A DNA stretch of 64,000 bases from Streptomyces sp. HM190. GTDB taxonomy: Bacteria > Actinomycetota > Actinomycetes > Streptomycetales > Streptomycetaceae. Below are positions 23,755 through 32,726 of this stretch, piece after piece. Position 1 is the stretch's first letter. Each line of letters opens with the position of its first letter. The translations under genes were made by a program, and so were the position numbers. The notes under the pieces were generated by a model. The model was not told where the DNA came from and did no database searches. It saw nothing but the letters and a program-made list of their open reading frames with translations. The DNA lies in contig NZ_CP047318.1 in the NCBI RefSeq assembly GCF_009857135.1, forward strand, positions 2,666,001-2,730,000, in the 5' to 3' direction.

Positions 23755-25410
23755 TCAGGCCGATCCGACGGACTGCTCCCGCAGGGCGGCCACCACGCGC
23801 CACAGCGAGGCGGGGGTGGCGAAGGTGTCGGCCGCCAGCTCGGAGTCGGGGACGGCGATGCCGTACGTCTCCTCCACGCGGACCAGGACCTCCACCATGG
23901 CGAGCGAGTCGAGGCCCGCCGCCTTGAGGCTGGTGTCGGGCCGCAGTCCGCCCTTGGCGGCGAGCCGGGGCAGGGCCTCCAGGAGCAGCGTCTCGAACGT
24001 CGCGTCCCAGGGCGCGGCCGGTGCGTCCGCTGCGGCGGGCGCCGTCCGGGTGGTCGTCTCGTTCATGGTGGTGAGGTCCTCCGTACGGGATCCGGTGAGG
24101 GGTGCGACGCCGTGGCGGCGCAGGGCCAGGCGGGTGGCGGAGACGGTCTCGCCGCCGTCCACGACGATCTCGGCGGGCGCCGGGTGGCCGAGGAAACCGA
24201 GCAGGCTGGCGGAGAGGCCGTAGGCGCCCACGTTGGGGAAGGCCAGCAGGTCGCCCGCGCGCAGTCCGGGCAGTTCGGCCGCGCGGGCGAGGATGTCGGC
24301 GGGGGTGCACAGCGGGCCGGCGAGGGTCACGGTGACCGGTTCGCGGTCCTCGGCGCCGTCGGTCAGGTCGTCGGTCAGGTCGTCGGCCGGGTCCGCGGGC
24401 CGGCCGGTGTCCGCCAGCGGCCGGGCGGACAGGGGCAGCAGCCGGCCGAGGCCCGAGAGGCCGCCGAGGTGGTTGATGCCGGAGTCGAGCACCGCGTAGG
24501 TGTTGCCGCGGCTGTTCTTCACGTCGGTGACGGTGGTCACCAGCCGGCCGCTGTCGCCGACGAGGTGGCGCCCGGACTCGAAGGCGATCACCGGTTCGCC
24601 GTCCCGCCAGCCCGGCAGGTGCTCGTCGAGCACGGCGGTCAGGGCCGTGCGCAGCCTCCCGTACACGGGCCGCTCGCCGGGCGTCGCGTACGGGGCGGCG
24701 AAGCCTCCGCCGAGGTCCAGCAGGTGCAGGGGGATACCGAGTTCCTCGCGGAGCTGGGCGGCGGTGCGCACGCTCTGGGCGAGTTCGGCGATGAGGCCGT
24801 CCTCGTCGCGGGAGTTGGTGAGCGGGAAGAAGTGCATCCCGACGATCCGGACTCCCTTCACCAGGAGCCTCGCCCCGTGCTCGGCCAGGTCGTCGAGGTC
24901 GAAGCCGAACTGGGACGGGCCGCCGGTCATCCGCAGCCCGGCCTGGCCGGGCGCCCCGGCGGCGTTGATCCGCAGGACGCAGTCCGCGGTGACGCCCTGG
25001 GCGTCGGCGGCGGCGCCGATGCGCTCCAGGTCGCCGAAGGACTCGGCGGAGAAGGTGCGCATCCCCGCCGCGATCGCCTCGTCGAGCTCCGCGGGCACCT
25101 TGCCGGGACCGGAGTACATCAGTTCCGCCGCCGGGTGGCCCGCTTCCAGGGCCGCGGCGAGTTCCCCGCGCGAGGTGACCTCGGCGCGGGCCCCGCCCCG
25201 GCGCAGCTCGGCGACGAGATCGGGATGGGAGTTGGCCTTCAGGGAGTAGTAGACGCGGCACGGCTGGGGCAGCGCGGCCCGCAGGTCCTCCAGCGCGGCG
25301 CGCACCCGGGCCAGGTCGTAGACGTAGAGGGGGCTGCCGTACCGCTCGACCAGCCGGCGGGCCGTCAGGTCGTCGGCGGGGTGCCCGGTGCGGTCGTGGT
25401 CAGTGGCCAT
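23755..25410 (-). CDS. PLP-dependent decarboxylase (fold III) fused to an acyl carrier protein
   Basis: A 551-residue fusion. Residues 1-430 are an alanine-racemase-fold decarboxylase of the DAP/ornithine decarboxylase family, with the PLP lysine K58 in VYYSLKANSHPD, the glycine-rich phosphate loop LLDLGGGF and the catalytic cysteine in GPLCTPADIL. After an Ala/Thr-rich linker a carrier protein starts near 465, with phosphopantetheine serine S502 in AAGLDSLAMVEV. The gene overlaps the ligase by 11 bp. The fusion implies that decarboxylation acts on an aminoacyl group held on its own ACP, as in carrier-bound beta-amino-acid starter pathways (vicenistatin type). The amino acid cannot be deduced. 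Confidence 0.88.
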   Translation of the reverse strand: MATDHDRTGHPADDLTARRLVERYGSPLYVYDLARVRAALEDLRAALPQPCRVYYSLKANSHPDLVAELRRGGARAEVTSRGELAAALEAGHPAAELMYSGPGKVPAELDEAIAAGMRTFSAESFGDLERIGAAADAQGVTADCVLRINAAGAPGQAGLRMTGGPSQFGFDLDDLAEHGARLLVKGVRIVGMHFFPLTNSRDEDGLIAELAQSVRTAAQLREELGIPLHLLDLGGGFAAPYATPGERPVYGRLRTALTAVLDEHLPGWRDGEPVIAFESGRHLVGDSGRLVTTVTDVKNSRGNTYAVLDSGINHLGGLSGLGRLLPLSARPLADTGRPADPADDLTDDLTDGAEDREPVTVTLAGPLCTPADILARAAELPGLRAGDLLAFPNVGAYGLSASLLGFLGHPAPAEIVVDGGETVSATRLALRRHGVAPLTGSRTEDLTTMNETTTRTAPAAADAPAAPWDATFETLLLEALPRLAAKGGLRPDTSLKAAGLDSLAMVEVLVRVEETYGIAVPDSELAADTFATPASLWRVVAALREQSVGSA

Positions 25411-26986
25411 CGGTGCCCTCCATGAGCCGTCGGCGCAGCTCCTTGCGGTCGGTCTTGCCGTTGGGGGTGAGCGGGAGCGCGGGCAGCACGTGGCACACGT
25501 CCGGTACCTTGGCGGCCTCCAGGCGGTCCCCGAGCCGGGCCAGCACCTGCTCGCCGGTGACGTCCGGGGTCTCGCCGACGACGAAGAGGACCATGTCGCG
25601 GTCCTCCTCCGGGACGAGCAGCGCCGCCTCCCGCACGCCGTCGATGTCGAGGACGGCGGCCTCGATCTCGACGGAACTCATGCGCGAGCCGCGCCGCTTG
25701 AACAGGTCGTCCCGGCGGCCCTGGAAGTAGACGTGGCCGTCGGCGTCGAGGCGGCCGTAGTCACCGGTGTGCAGGGTGACCGGGCCGCCGTCCGCGCCGG
25801 GCCGGAAGCGCAGCGCGGTCTGCTCCGGGGCCCGCCAGTAGCCGGCCATCACGTGCGGGCCGCGCACCACGATCTCGCCGGTCTCCCCGGTCGGCAGCGG
25901 CCGGCCCTCGTCGTCGACGACGAGCACCTCGGTGCCGGGCAGGGCGGGCCCGACCGAGCCGGGGCGGGCCAGGTCGCCGTCGGGCTCCAGGATGGTGATG
26001 CGCTTGCACTCGGTGGTGCCGTACATGGGGGCCACCGACGCGCCGGGGAACGTCTCGCGCAGGGTGGCGATGAGGGGGGCGTTGAGGGCGGCGCCGGTGT
26101 TGGTGAACAGGCGGATCCGGGTGGGCCGGGGGTCGCGGGAGGCGAGCTTGACGAGGAGTTCGCCGAGCGACGGGACCAGCGGCACGACGGTCGCCCCGTG
26201 GTCGCGGGCGAAGCCGAGGAGCCGGGCGTGGTCGGCGGGCCCGGACAGCAGGAGTTCGGCGCCGGCGAGCGCGCTCAGCAGGATCTGGTAGAGGCCGTAG
26301 TCGAAGGAGAGCGGGACGGCGGTCAGGACGACGTCGTCGGCGCGGTAGTCCAGCCGGGCGGCGATGGCGCGGGCGGCGAACGCGACGGGGCCGTGCGGGC
26401 AGGCCACCGCCTTGGGCGCCGAGGTGCTGCCGGAGGTGTAGATGAGCAGGGCGAGCCGGTCGGCGGGCACCTCGGTCCCGGTGCGGGCGGCCGGGTCGGC
26501 CGGTCCCGACAGGTCCAGTTCCGACACGACGGCGACCGGCACCTCGGCGGGCCACGTCAGGCCCTCGGCGCCCGCGCGTTCGGCGGCGTCGACGACGATC
26601 AGGGAGGGCTCGGAGTCGGCGAGCACCGCCTGGAGGTGGAACGCCTTCATGCCCGGGTTGATCGGCACCAGGACGGCGCCGCTGCGCCAGGTGCCGTACA
26701 GCAGGGCGGTGAACTCCTTGACGCTGTCGACGCGGGCGAGCACCCGGTCGCCGGGCCGGATGCCGCGGCGGCGCAGCTCCCTGGCGAAGGAGTCGGCGGC
26801 GGCGTCGAGTTCGGCGTACGTCCACACGCCGTAGCGGTCCCGCACGGCGGGGGCGTCGGGCCGCCGGGCGACGGCGGCGGTGAGGAACACCTCCGCGGCG
26901 TTGTCGACGCGGGGGGCGGTGTCGGTGCCCACGGCGTTGTCGATCAGTGCCGTGCCGGGGAAGGTTCCGATCACGGTCGCGGTCAT
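25400..26986 (-). CDS. acyl/aminoacyl-AMP ligase
   Basis: A 528-residue ANL-superfamily adenylating enzyme. The A3 P-loop is LIYTSGSTSAPKAVACPHG, A5 is MYGTTECKRI, A7 is TGDYGRLDADGHVYFQGR, the hinge is RRDDLFKRRGSRMSSVEIE, and the catalytic A10 lysine is in LTPNGKTDRKEL. It is free-standing with no attached carrier protein. The ATG at 26986 overlaps the stop of the preceding KSIII gene (ATGA). Adjacent to the decarboxylase-ACP, it most likely loads an amino acid onto that ACP. Confidence 0.9.
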   Translation of the reverse strand: MTATVIGTFPGTALIDNAVGTDTAPRVDNAAEVFLTAAVARRPDAPAVRDRYGVWTYAELDAAADSFARELRRRGIRPGDRVLARVDSVKEFTALLYGTWRSGAVLVPINPGMKAFHLQAVLADSEPSLIVVDAAERAGAEGLTWPAEVPVAVVSELDLSGPADPAARTGTEVPADRLALLIYTSGSTSAPKAVACPHGPVAFAARAIAARLDYRADDVVLTAVPLSFDYGLYQILLSALAGAELLLSGPADHARLLGFARDHGATVVPLVPSLGELLVKLASRDPRPTRIRLFTNTGAALNAPLIATLRETFPGASVAPMYGTTECKRITILEPDGDLARPGSVGPALPGTEVLVVDDEGRPLPTGETGEIVVRGPHVMAGYWRAPEQTALRFRPGADGGPVTLHTGDYGRLDADGHVYFQGRRDDLFKRRGSRMSSVEIEAAVLDIDGVREAALLVPEEDRDMVLFVVGETPDVTGEQVLARLGDRLEAAKVPDVCHVLPALPLTPNGKTDRKELRRRLMEGTDGH

Positions 26987-28047
26987 CGCTGCTCCTCGGG
27001 TGTCTGCGGATCGGCGGCCGGGGTCGCCCAGCCCGGTGTGCGGAGGATCTCCAGGACGGCGCAACTGGCGGTGCCGGGGCCCGCGGAGAGCATCAGCACG
27101 CGGTCGCCCGGACGCAGGGCCCCGGTCTCGGCGAGGTCGTTCAGCGCGGCGAACTGGTCGCCGGCGCCGAGGTGTCCGGTGCGACGCCCGAACTCCCAGG
27201 TGGTGCGCTCCTCGGGCACACCCAGCAACTGCTCGGCCTGCCACTGCATCTTGCTGCGGCCGCCGGTCGGGATGACGGCGTGGGCCAGCTCGTCGGGCGT
27301 GGTCCCGGCCTCGGCCAGGGCGTCGTCGACGGCGCCCTTGACCATGGCGACCAGCCGGTCGGTGGCCTCGCGGATGTTGCCGCCGCGGGAGCGCAGGTAG
27401 TGGGCGAAGCGGCCGGCGTGGTCGTAGGGCTCCTGGGTGGGCAGCGGGGTGAGGCCCGCTCCCCTGGCCAGCGCCTCCATGCGGTTGTCGGCGCGGGTCA
27501 CGGTCGACAGGACGCGGGCGAAGCCGTCGCGGTTGGAGAGGACCAGGGCGGTGCCGCCGTCGGCGTAGACGAGGCCCGCCTCCGCGCTCCAGCGGTTGAT
27601 GAGCGGCTCGGCGAAGCGGTCGGCGGTGGTGAGCACCACCGCGGCCTCGTCCTGCTCGGTGGTCAGCTGCCGGGCCGCCAGCTCCAGGGAGCCGACGGCC
27701 GCGTTGCACTCCTGCTTCACCTCGAACGCCGGCACGCCCCAGTGGACGGCGTGGTCGGCGACGTACGAGGCCACGGGCCACATGGTCTGGCCCTGGAACC
27801 AGACGTAGTTGTGCAGCAGCAGACGCACGGTCTCCGGGGCCAGAGCGGACCGCTTCAGCGCGGTGGTGGCGGCCTGCACGGCCATGTCGGGTGGCGGGAC
27901 GTCCTCACCGGCCACCCGGACGGACAGCAGGCCGTCCGCCTCGAACTGCTCGGGGTCGTACTCACCCGCCTCCACGGCGGCGCGGGCGGAGAACGGTTCG
28001 GGGAGCCAGGCCCCCGTCCCCGCCACGTAAACGCTTTCCCAGCGCAT
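26983..28047 (-). CDS. KSIII-like acyltransferase B (paralogue of A)
   Basis: A 354-residue thiolase-fold protein that aligns along its full length with the product of 22663-23727. It has the same N-terminal VYVAGTGxWL, Cys114 in VKQECNAAVGSLE, TGGRSKM in place of HQAN, and GHLGAGD in place of GNTSA. It is the first gene of the operon; GGGAGAACC precedes the ATG at 28047. Two diverged paralogues around one ligase/decarboxylase pair suggests two different acyl transfers, for example protecting-group or primer transfer, rather than redundancy. Confidence 0.85.
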   Translation of the reverse strand: MRWESVYVAGTGAWLPEPFSARAAVEAGEYDPEQFEADGLLSVRVAGEDVPPPDMAVQAATTALKRSALAPETVRLLLHNYVWFQGQTMWPVASYVADHAVHWGVPAFEVKQECNAAVGSLELAARQLTTEQDEAAVVLTTADRFAEPLINRWSAEAGLVYADGGTALVLSNRDGFARVLSTVTRADNRMEALARGAGLTPLPTQEPYDHAGRFAHYLRSRGGNIREATDRLVAMVKGAVDDALAEAGTTPDELAHAVIPTGGRSKMQWQAEQLLGVPEERTTWEFGRRTGHLGAGDQFAALNDLAETGALRPGDRVLMLSAGPGTASCAVLEILRTPGWATPAADPQTPEEQR

Positions 28048-28132
28048 GGTTCTCCCATCGTCGGTTGGCTCACCCATGGATGACCGGGCAGCCGGGCCGC
28101 ACGGCCGGGCTCCTGGGATCCGCCCTGCGGGG

Positions 28133-28164
28133 ATCGTCGGCCCTGCCGCTTTGGCCCGGCTAAA
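28133..28164 (-). promoter_or_regulatory. SARP-type box, starter-unit operon
   Basis: On the minus strand: TTTAGCC, 4 bp, CAAAGCG, 8 bp, then GACGAT, 85 bp before the KSIII-like B start. This single promoter probably serves all four genes down to 22663. Confidence 0.75.
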
Positions 28165-28362
28165 GACCGGGGGCGGGCGCGGCGGGCGCGGGGAACGGCT
28201 CGGGGACGACGGCACGCGCGCGTTCGAAACGGCGGGGGGACGGCCCGCGCGGGAGCGGGGGCGGGGGCGGGGGCGTGCGCGGGGGCGGAGGCGGAGGCGT
28301 GCGCGGGGGTGGGAACGGGATCGCGGGAGCGGAGCGGGAACGCGCGCGGGGTGGGAACGCGT

Positions 28363-28395
28363 GTGCCCCGGCTGCCGTGCGGGCAGCCGGGGCAC
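28363..28395. terminator. 14-bp-stem hairpin downstream of MFS exporter 1
   Basis: GTGCCCCGGCTGCC (28363-28376) pairs perfectly with GGCAGCCGGGGCAC (28382-28395); the loop is five bases. It lies 39 bp beyond the stop of the minus-strand MFS gene. Confidence 0.75.
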
Positions 28396-28433
28396 GTCCG
28401 GGCGGGCGCCGCGCCGGGGGACGCGGGGCGCCG

Positions 28434-29702
28434 TCAGCCGACGGTGGTCCGGGGCGCCTCCGGGCGCGGGACGCGGGCGGCGGATCCGGCCGGGTCCGGC
28501 GCGGTCAGGGAACGGGCCACGAGCAGGACGCCCAGCACGAGCAGCAGCGGCACGCACATGGCCGCGCGGTAGGAGACGGCGGCTCCGACGGCCCCGACCA
28601 GGGGCGGGCCGACCAGGAAGCCGACGTAGTTGAAGAGGCTGACGCGTGCCACGGCGGTGTCCTCGGCCCCCGGCAGCCGCTGCGCGCCGATGACCAGGGC
28701 CTGCGGGATGATGACGGACAGTCCGACGCCGAGCACGGCGAAACCGAGGACGGCGGTCAAGGGTTCCGGCGCCGCGGCGACGACGGCGAACCCCAGGGCG
28801 GCGAGCACGGCGCCCGCCCGGACCACGGCCGCCGCCCCCCACCGCTGCACCCAGCCGTCGCCGAGCGCGCGGCCCAGCAGGGTCGCCACCATGTAGAGGC
28901 CGTACGGGACGGTCGCCATCGCCTCCGAGCTGTGCAGGGTGTCCTCCAGGAACTTGGCGCTCCAGTTCGTCGCGGTGGAGTCGGCGACGACGGACACGGC
29001 CATGATCAGGCAGAGCGGCAGCAGCGGCTTCCAGGGGACGCCACGCCGGCCGGCCGGCCGCGCCGGGGCCGTCCCGGCGTCGGACGGGGCGGCGGTCGGG
29101 GCGCCGGACGGGGCCCCGCTCGTGGTGGCGGTGCCGGCCGGCCGCGCGCCGAGGCGGGGGCCGGCCGCCACCGCGGCGGGGAGCAGCATGACGACCGACG
29201 AGGCGAACACGGTGAACAGGGAGAGGTGCCAGTGGGCCCCGGCCCAGGACAGGGCCGCGCCGAGGATGCCGCCGAGGCTCGCGGCGCCGTGGAAGCCCAG
29301 CATGATGCTGCGGCCGTAGCCGCGCTGGATGCCCACGCCGGTCATGTTCAGGCTCGCCTCCATGGCGCCCACCAGCAGCCCGAAGGCCACCAGGCAGACG
29401 GCGAGCTGCCAGACGGCCTCGCCCGCGCCCACCCCAACCAGCGCCAGGCAGATCAGCGGCTGCACGACCCGCACCACGACGTGCGGGGGGACCCGGCGGA
29501 CCACCCGCGCGGCGGTGACCGTGCCGACGCCGGCCAGGACCGGGACGGCCGCGAGGGCCAGCGGCAGCTCGCCGTCGCTGAGTCCGTACCGGTCCTGGAT
29601 CGCCGGGATGCGGGTGACCAGCAGGGCGAAGACCGCGCCGTGGACGAGGAAGATCAGCAGTAGTGCGGAGCGGGCCTGCCGCAGCCGAACCGGGAGCTCC
29701 AT
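28434..29702 (-). CDS. MFS transporter (12-TM)
   Basis: A 422-residue membrane protein with about twelve hydrophobic segments and a long Ala/Pro/Gly-rich cytoplasmic loop in the middle (residues about 180-225). It resembles the YbjJ/FucP-like branch of the major facilitator superfamily (LLLIFLVHGAVFALLVTRIPAIQDRYGLSDGEL opening). A strong AGGAGGTGCC site precedes the ATG. It is divergent from a second MFS gene, with a SARP-type box for each. Probably export of the cluster product or a precursor. Confidence 0.85.
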   Translation of the reverse strand: MELPVRLRQARSALLLIFLVHGAVFALLVTRIPAIQDRYGLSDGELPLALAAVPVLAGVGTVTAARVVRRVPPHVVVRVVQPLICLALVGVGAGEAVWQLAVCLVAFGLLVGAMEASLNMTGVGIQRGYGRSIMLGFHGAASLGGILGAALSWAGAHWHLSLFTVFASSVVMLLPAAVAAGPRLGARPAGTATTSGAPSGAPTAAPSDAGTAPARPAGRRGVPWKPLLPLCLIMAVSVVADSTATNWSAKFLEDTLHSSEAMATVPYGLYMVATLLGRALGDGWVQRWGAAAVVRAGAVLAALGFAVVAAAPEPLTAVLGFAVLGVGLSVIIPQALVIGAQRLPGAEDTAVARVSLFNYVGFLVGPPLVGAVGAAVSYRAAMCVPLLLVLGVLLVARSLTAPDPAGSAARVPRPEAPRTTVG

Positions 29703-29753
29703 GGCACCTCCTTCGGTGTTCGCCGCCGCTCACCCGAGGGCAGCACCGCCCGG

Positions 29754-29785
29754 ACCGTAGGGAGCGGCGCTGAAGCGCGGCTTGA
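29754..29785 (-). promoter_or_regulatory. SARP-type box, MFS 1
   Basis: On the minus strand: TCAAGCC, 4 bp, TTCAGCG, 8 bp, then TACGGT. It is back to back with the box for the divergent MFS gene. Confidence 0.8.
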
Positions 29786-29822
29786 GCGGACGGCGGCACG
29801 GCACGGGGCGACGGCACCCGCC

Positions 29823-29854
29823 GCAAGTCCCCCTTCAGCGGGGCCCGTGAGGGT
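29823..29854 (+). promoter_or_regulatory. SARP-type box, MFS 2
   Basis: GCAAGTC, 4 bp, TTCAGCG, 8 bp, then GAGGGT, 43 bp before the ATG at 29897. It forms a divergent pair with the preceding box. Confidence 0.78.
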
Positions 29855-29896
29855 GGCGGGGACCGCTGTGCCCGCCACCGACGGAGGACCGAACCC

Positions 29897-31498
29897 ATGA
29901 CCGGCACCGAGACCGCGGATCCCCGCCGCTGGTGGATCCTCGGTGTGCTCTCCCTCGCCCTGTTCGCGATCGTGCTCAACAACGGCCTGCTCAACGTGGC
30001 CATCCCGCAGATGATGCGGAGCCTGGACGCCGACGTCGGCCAGATCCAGTTCATCGTGGACGGCTACGCCCTGGCCCTCGCCGGGGCGTTGCTGACCGCC
30101 GGAACGCTCTCCGACCGGTACGGCCACAAGCGGGCGACCCTGCTCGGGACCACCGTCTTCGGCGTGGGTTCGCTGGTCGGGATGACCGCCGACGGCACCG
30201 GCCAGCTGATCGGGGCGCGGGTGCTGATGGGGCTGGGTGCCGCGTGCATCATGCCCGGCACGCTCGCCGTCCTCGTCGACGTCTTCCCGCCGGCCGAACG
30301 GGCGCGGGCGATCGGTGTGTGGAGCGGCTGCTCCGCGCTGGGGGTGGCGGCCGGTCCGGTGGTCGGCGGCGCCCTGGTCAGCCACTTCTGGTGGGGCTCG
30401 ATCTTCCTGGTGAACCTGGTGCCGGTGGCCGTGGTGCTGGTCGCCGGCGCGCTGCTGCTGCCGGAGTCCGCCGATCCCTCGCCGCGCCGCCCCGACCCGG
30501 TGGGCGCGCTGCTCGGCACGGGCGCCATGGTGGGGCTGGTCTTCGGGACGATCCAGGCGGCGAAGCACGGCTGGACCTCCACGGGGCCGGTCACCGGCTT
30601 CACCGTGGCCGCCGTCGCGGGCGTCTGCTTCGTGCTGTGGGAACGCCGGCACCCCTCCCCGATGGTGGACTTCGCGCTGCTGCGGCGGGCGCCGTTCATC
30701 GGGGCGAGCGTGAGCATCCTGCTGCTGATGTTCGGTCTGGCGGGCACACTGTTCGTGCTCACCCAGCGGCTGCAGTTCGCCTTCGGCTACGGGCCGCTGC
30801 GCGCCGGTCTCGCCGTGATGCCGGTGGCGTTCGCCGTGCTGCTCGGCACGGTGGTGTGCCCCGCGCTGGTCCGCCGGGCCGGACCCGGCGGCAGTGTCGC
30901 CGTGGGTCTGGCGCTCGGGGCGGCGGGGGTGCTGGTCCTCGGCCGGGTGGGCGAGGGCTACGCGCCCGTCCTCGCCGGGCTGGTCCTCGCGGGCATCGGC
31001 TTCGGGCTCGCGATGGGGCCCACCACGGACGTGGTGATGTCGCTGGTGCCGCCGGAGCGGTCGGGGGCGACGGGTTCGCTGGACATGACGATGCAGGAGT
31101 TCGGCAACGCGCTGGGCGTCGCCGTGGTCGGCAGCGTGCTGGCCCACAGCTACACGGACGCGATGACCGACGCAGGCCGGCCACGGGCGGCGCGGCGCAC
31201 ACTGGAGAGCGCCCTGGCCCTCGCCGAACGCACCGGAGGCGACGCGGGACAGGTGCTCGCCGCGGCCGCGAGGTCGGCCTTCGACCACGCCGCCGGGGTC
31301 GGCCTGACCGTGGCGGCGGCCGGCGTGGCGGTCGGCTCGGTGGTCGCCGCCCTGCTGATGCCGGGCCGCGCGGCGGTCGGCGGCACGTCCGGCGGGGCGG
31401 GAGCGCGGGCCGACGGCACCGGAGCCCCCGGAACCCCGGCACCGGGAGGCCGGGCTCCGAAGACCCCGGCCCCGGCGGGACGGACGCCCGTCGGCTGA
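29897..31498 (+). CDS. MFS drug exporter, DHA2 (14-TM) family
   Basis: A 533-residue protein with about fourteen TM segments. It has GTLSDRYGHKRATLLG (loop 2-3 motif) and LGAACIMPGTLAVLVDVFPPAERARAIGVW (antiporter motif region), as in QacA/EmrB pumps that commonly provide self-resistance in antibiotic clusters. The C-terminus is a disordered Gly/Pro/Ala tail of about 40 residues. GGAGG precedes the ATG. It is SARP-box controlled and convergent with the thioesterase, separated by a perfect hairpin. Confidence 0.9.
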   Translation: MTGTETADPRRWWILGVLSLALFAIVLNNGLLNVAIPQMMRSLDADVGQIQFIVDGYALALAGALLTAGTLSDRYGHKRATLLGTTVFGVGSLVGMTADGTGQLIGARVLMGLGAACIMPGTLAVLVDVFPPAERARAIGVWSGCSALGVAAGPVVGGALVSHFWWGSIFLVNLVPVAVVLVAGALLLPESADPSPRRPDPVGALLGTGAMVGLVFGTIQAAKHGWTSTGPVTGFTVAAVAGVCFVLWERRHPSPMVDFALLRRAPFIGASVSILLLMFGLAGTLFVLTQRLQFAFGYGPLRAGLAVMPVAFAVLLGTVVCPALVRRAGPGGSVAVGLALGAAGVLVLGRVGEGYAPVLAGLVLAGIGFGLAMGPTTDVVMSLVPPERSGATGSLDMTMQEFGNALGVAVVGSVLAHSYTDAMTDAGRPRAARRTLESALALAERTGGDAGQVLAAAARSAFDHAAGVGLTVAAAGVAVGSVVAALLMPGRAAVGGTSGGAGARADGTGAPGTPAPGGRAPKTPAPAGRTPVG

Positions 31499-31540
31499 GC
31501 CACCCCGACGACTACACCCCGCCGACGGCATCCCGGTGGC

Positions 31541-31607
31541 GTGCGGCGTGCGGCGTGCGGCGTGCGGCGTGCGGCGTGCGGCGTGCGGCGTGCGGCGTGC
31601 GGCGTGC
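31541..31607. repeat. 7-bp tandem repeat, nine copies
   Basis: GTGCGGC is repeated nine times without error from 31541 to 31603, followed by a partial copy. The seven-base period shifts frame each copy, so it is not coding. It is a likely slippage-prone locus. Confidence 0.9.
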
Positions 31608-31736
31608 CCAACGACCGGGTGGGCGCGCGGCGTGCCCAACGACCGTGTAGGCGTACGGCGAGCCGTAGCTCGGGCGCACCGGCGGACCCGGCGCGCGGGG
31701 GGCTGCCCCTCGGGCGGACGGCCCGTCACACGCGAA

Positions 31737-31777
31737 CGGCCGCCTCCCCTCCGCGAGTTCGGGAGGGGAGGCGGCCG
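31737..31777. terminator. perfect 16-bp-stem hairpin, MFS 2 / thioesterase
   Basis: CGGCCGCCTCCCCTCC (31737-31752) pairs with GGAGGGGAGGCGGCCG (31762-31777), with a nine-base loop. Its position between converging stops indicates a bidirectional terminator. Confidence 0.85.
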
Positions 31778-31839
31778 CTGTGTGCCCGGTGCCCGCCGGC
31801 GGCCTCGGGCTCCGCAGGGCCCGGACCGCCGCAGGAGGG

Positions 31840-32631
31840 TCAGTCGCTCGGCGCCCCCACCAGGTCCATGCCGAGCAGGTCGGCGATGTCGGTGTACCGG
31901 CTCAGGACCTCCGTGAGCCGGTCGAGGAAGGCGCTCTCCTGCTCCCTGATGTAGAAGTGGCCGCCCGGCACCACCACGGTCTCGCAGTGCACCGTGGAGT
32001 AGAGCGACCATTCCCGCACCTCGGGGACGGTCACCAGCCGGTCCTCCGCGCCGGCGAAGGTGTGCAGCGGGATCGGCAGCGGGGTGCGGTCCACGCTCCC
32101 GGCGCCCTCACAGAGCATCAGGTCGCCCCGGACGACGGGCAGCAGCGCCGCCAGCCATTCCGGGCGGTCCAGCAGCACCCGGGGCAGACCTCCCAGCGCG
32201 GACAGCCCGCGCATGAGTTCCATGTCGTCCGCCACGTAGCCGTGGGTGAGGGGCGGGGCGGGCAGGTGCGGGGCGCGGTGCGCGCCGAGGAGCAGCGCGA
32301 GGGGCAGCCGTTCGCCGCGGGCACGGCGGTACTGGGCCAGGGCGAACGCCACGAGGGCGCCCATGCTGTGCCCGTACAGCACGTGCGGGCCGTCGAGTTC
32401 CTCGCCGAGTTCCCGGTCCAGGTCCGCGACGAGCGCGGGGAGGTCGGTGAAGCGCGGCTCCGCCATCCGGCCCTCACGGCCGGGCAACTGCACCGGCAGC
32501 ACCTCCACGCCGGATCCCAGCCACCGCTGCCAGCCCGCGTAGGCGGAGGCGCCGCCACCCGCGTAGGGGAAGCAGAACATGCGCAGGCGACCGTCGTGGC
32601 GTGTGCCACCGCGTCTCAGATATCGCGTCAT
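31840..32631 (-). CDS. type II thioesterase
   Basis: A 263-residue alpha/beta hydrolase of the external thioesterase family (RifR/TycF type). It opens with RMFCFPYAGGGASAYAGW. The nucleophile S89 is in YGHSMGALVAF, the acid is in FAGAEDRLV, and the His is in PGGHFYI. The family removes stalled or wrong acyl groups from PKS/NRPS carrier proteins. As the visible PKS ends in an ACP without its own thioesterase, this enzyme could also take part in release, though editing is the default role. It has its own SARP-type promoter. Confidence 0.92.
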   Translation of the reverse strand: MTRYLRRGGTRHDGRLRMFCFPYAGGGASAYAGWQRWLGSGVEVLPVQLPGREGRMAEPRFTDLPALVADLDRELGEELDGPHVLYGHSMGALVAFALAQYRRARGERLPLALLLGAHRAPHLPAPPLTHGYVADDMELMRGLSALGGLPRVLLDRPEWLAALLPVVRGDLMLCEGAGSVDRTPLPIPLHTFAGAEDRLVTVPEVREWSLYSTVHCETVVVPGGHFYIREQESAFLDRLTEVLSRYTDIADLLGMDLVGAPSD

Positions 32632-32694
32632 AGTGCCCCGGAACTCCTCTCGTCACGCGGTGGCCACCAGGTGACCAGCCCCCGCAGTGCCCAC

Positions 32695-32726
32695 AGCGTC
32701 GGGAGCGGCGCTTAAGGGCCGCCAAA
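32695..32726 (-). promoter_or_regulatory. SARP-type box, type II thioesterase
   Basis: On the minus strand: TTTGGCG, 4 bp, TTAAGCG, 8 bp, then GACGCT, 64 bp before the ATG at 32631. Confidence 0.78.

Larger units (their letters stand above)
28048..28433. other. 386-bp intergenic region upstream of starter operon
   Basis: Carries the operon's SARP-type box near its left end and the terminator of the MFS gene near its right end. In between is a G-rich low-complexity stretch (about 28165-28360) of GGGGGCG-like runs. I see no gene. Confidence 0.6.
31499..31839. other. 341-bp convergent region with heptanucleotide array and terminator
   Basis: Holds a GTGCGGC array (31541-31607), a degenerate flank repeating CGGCGTGCCCAACGACCG twice (about 31600-31645), and the terminator hairpin at 31737-31777. 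No gene is seen. Confidence 0.7.
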
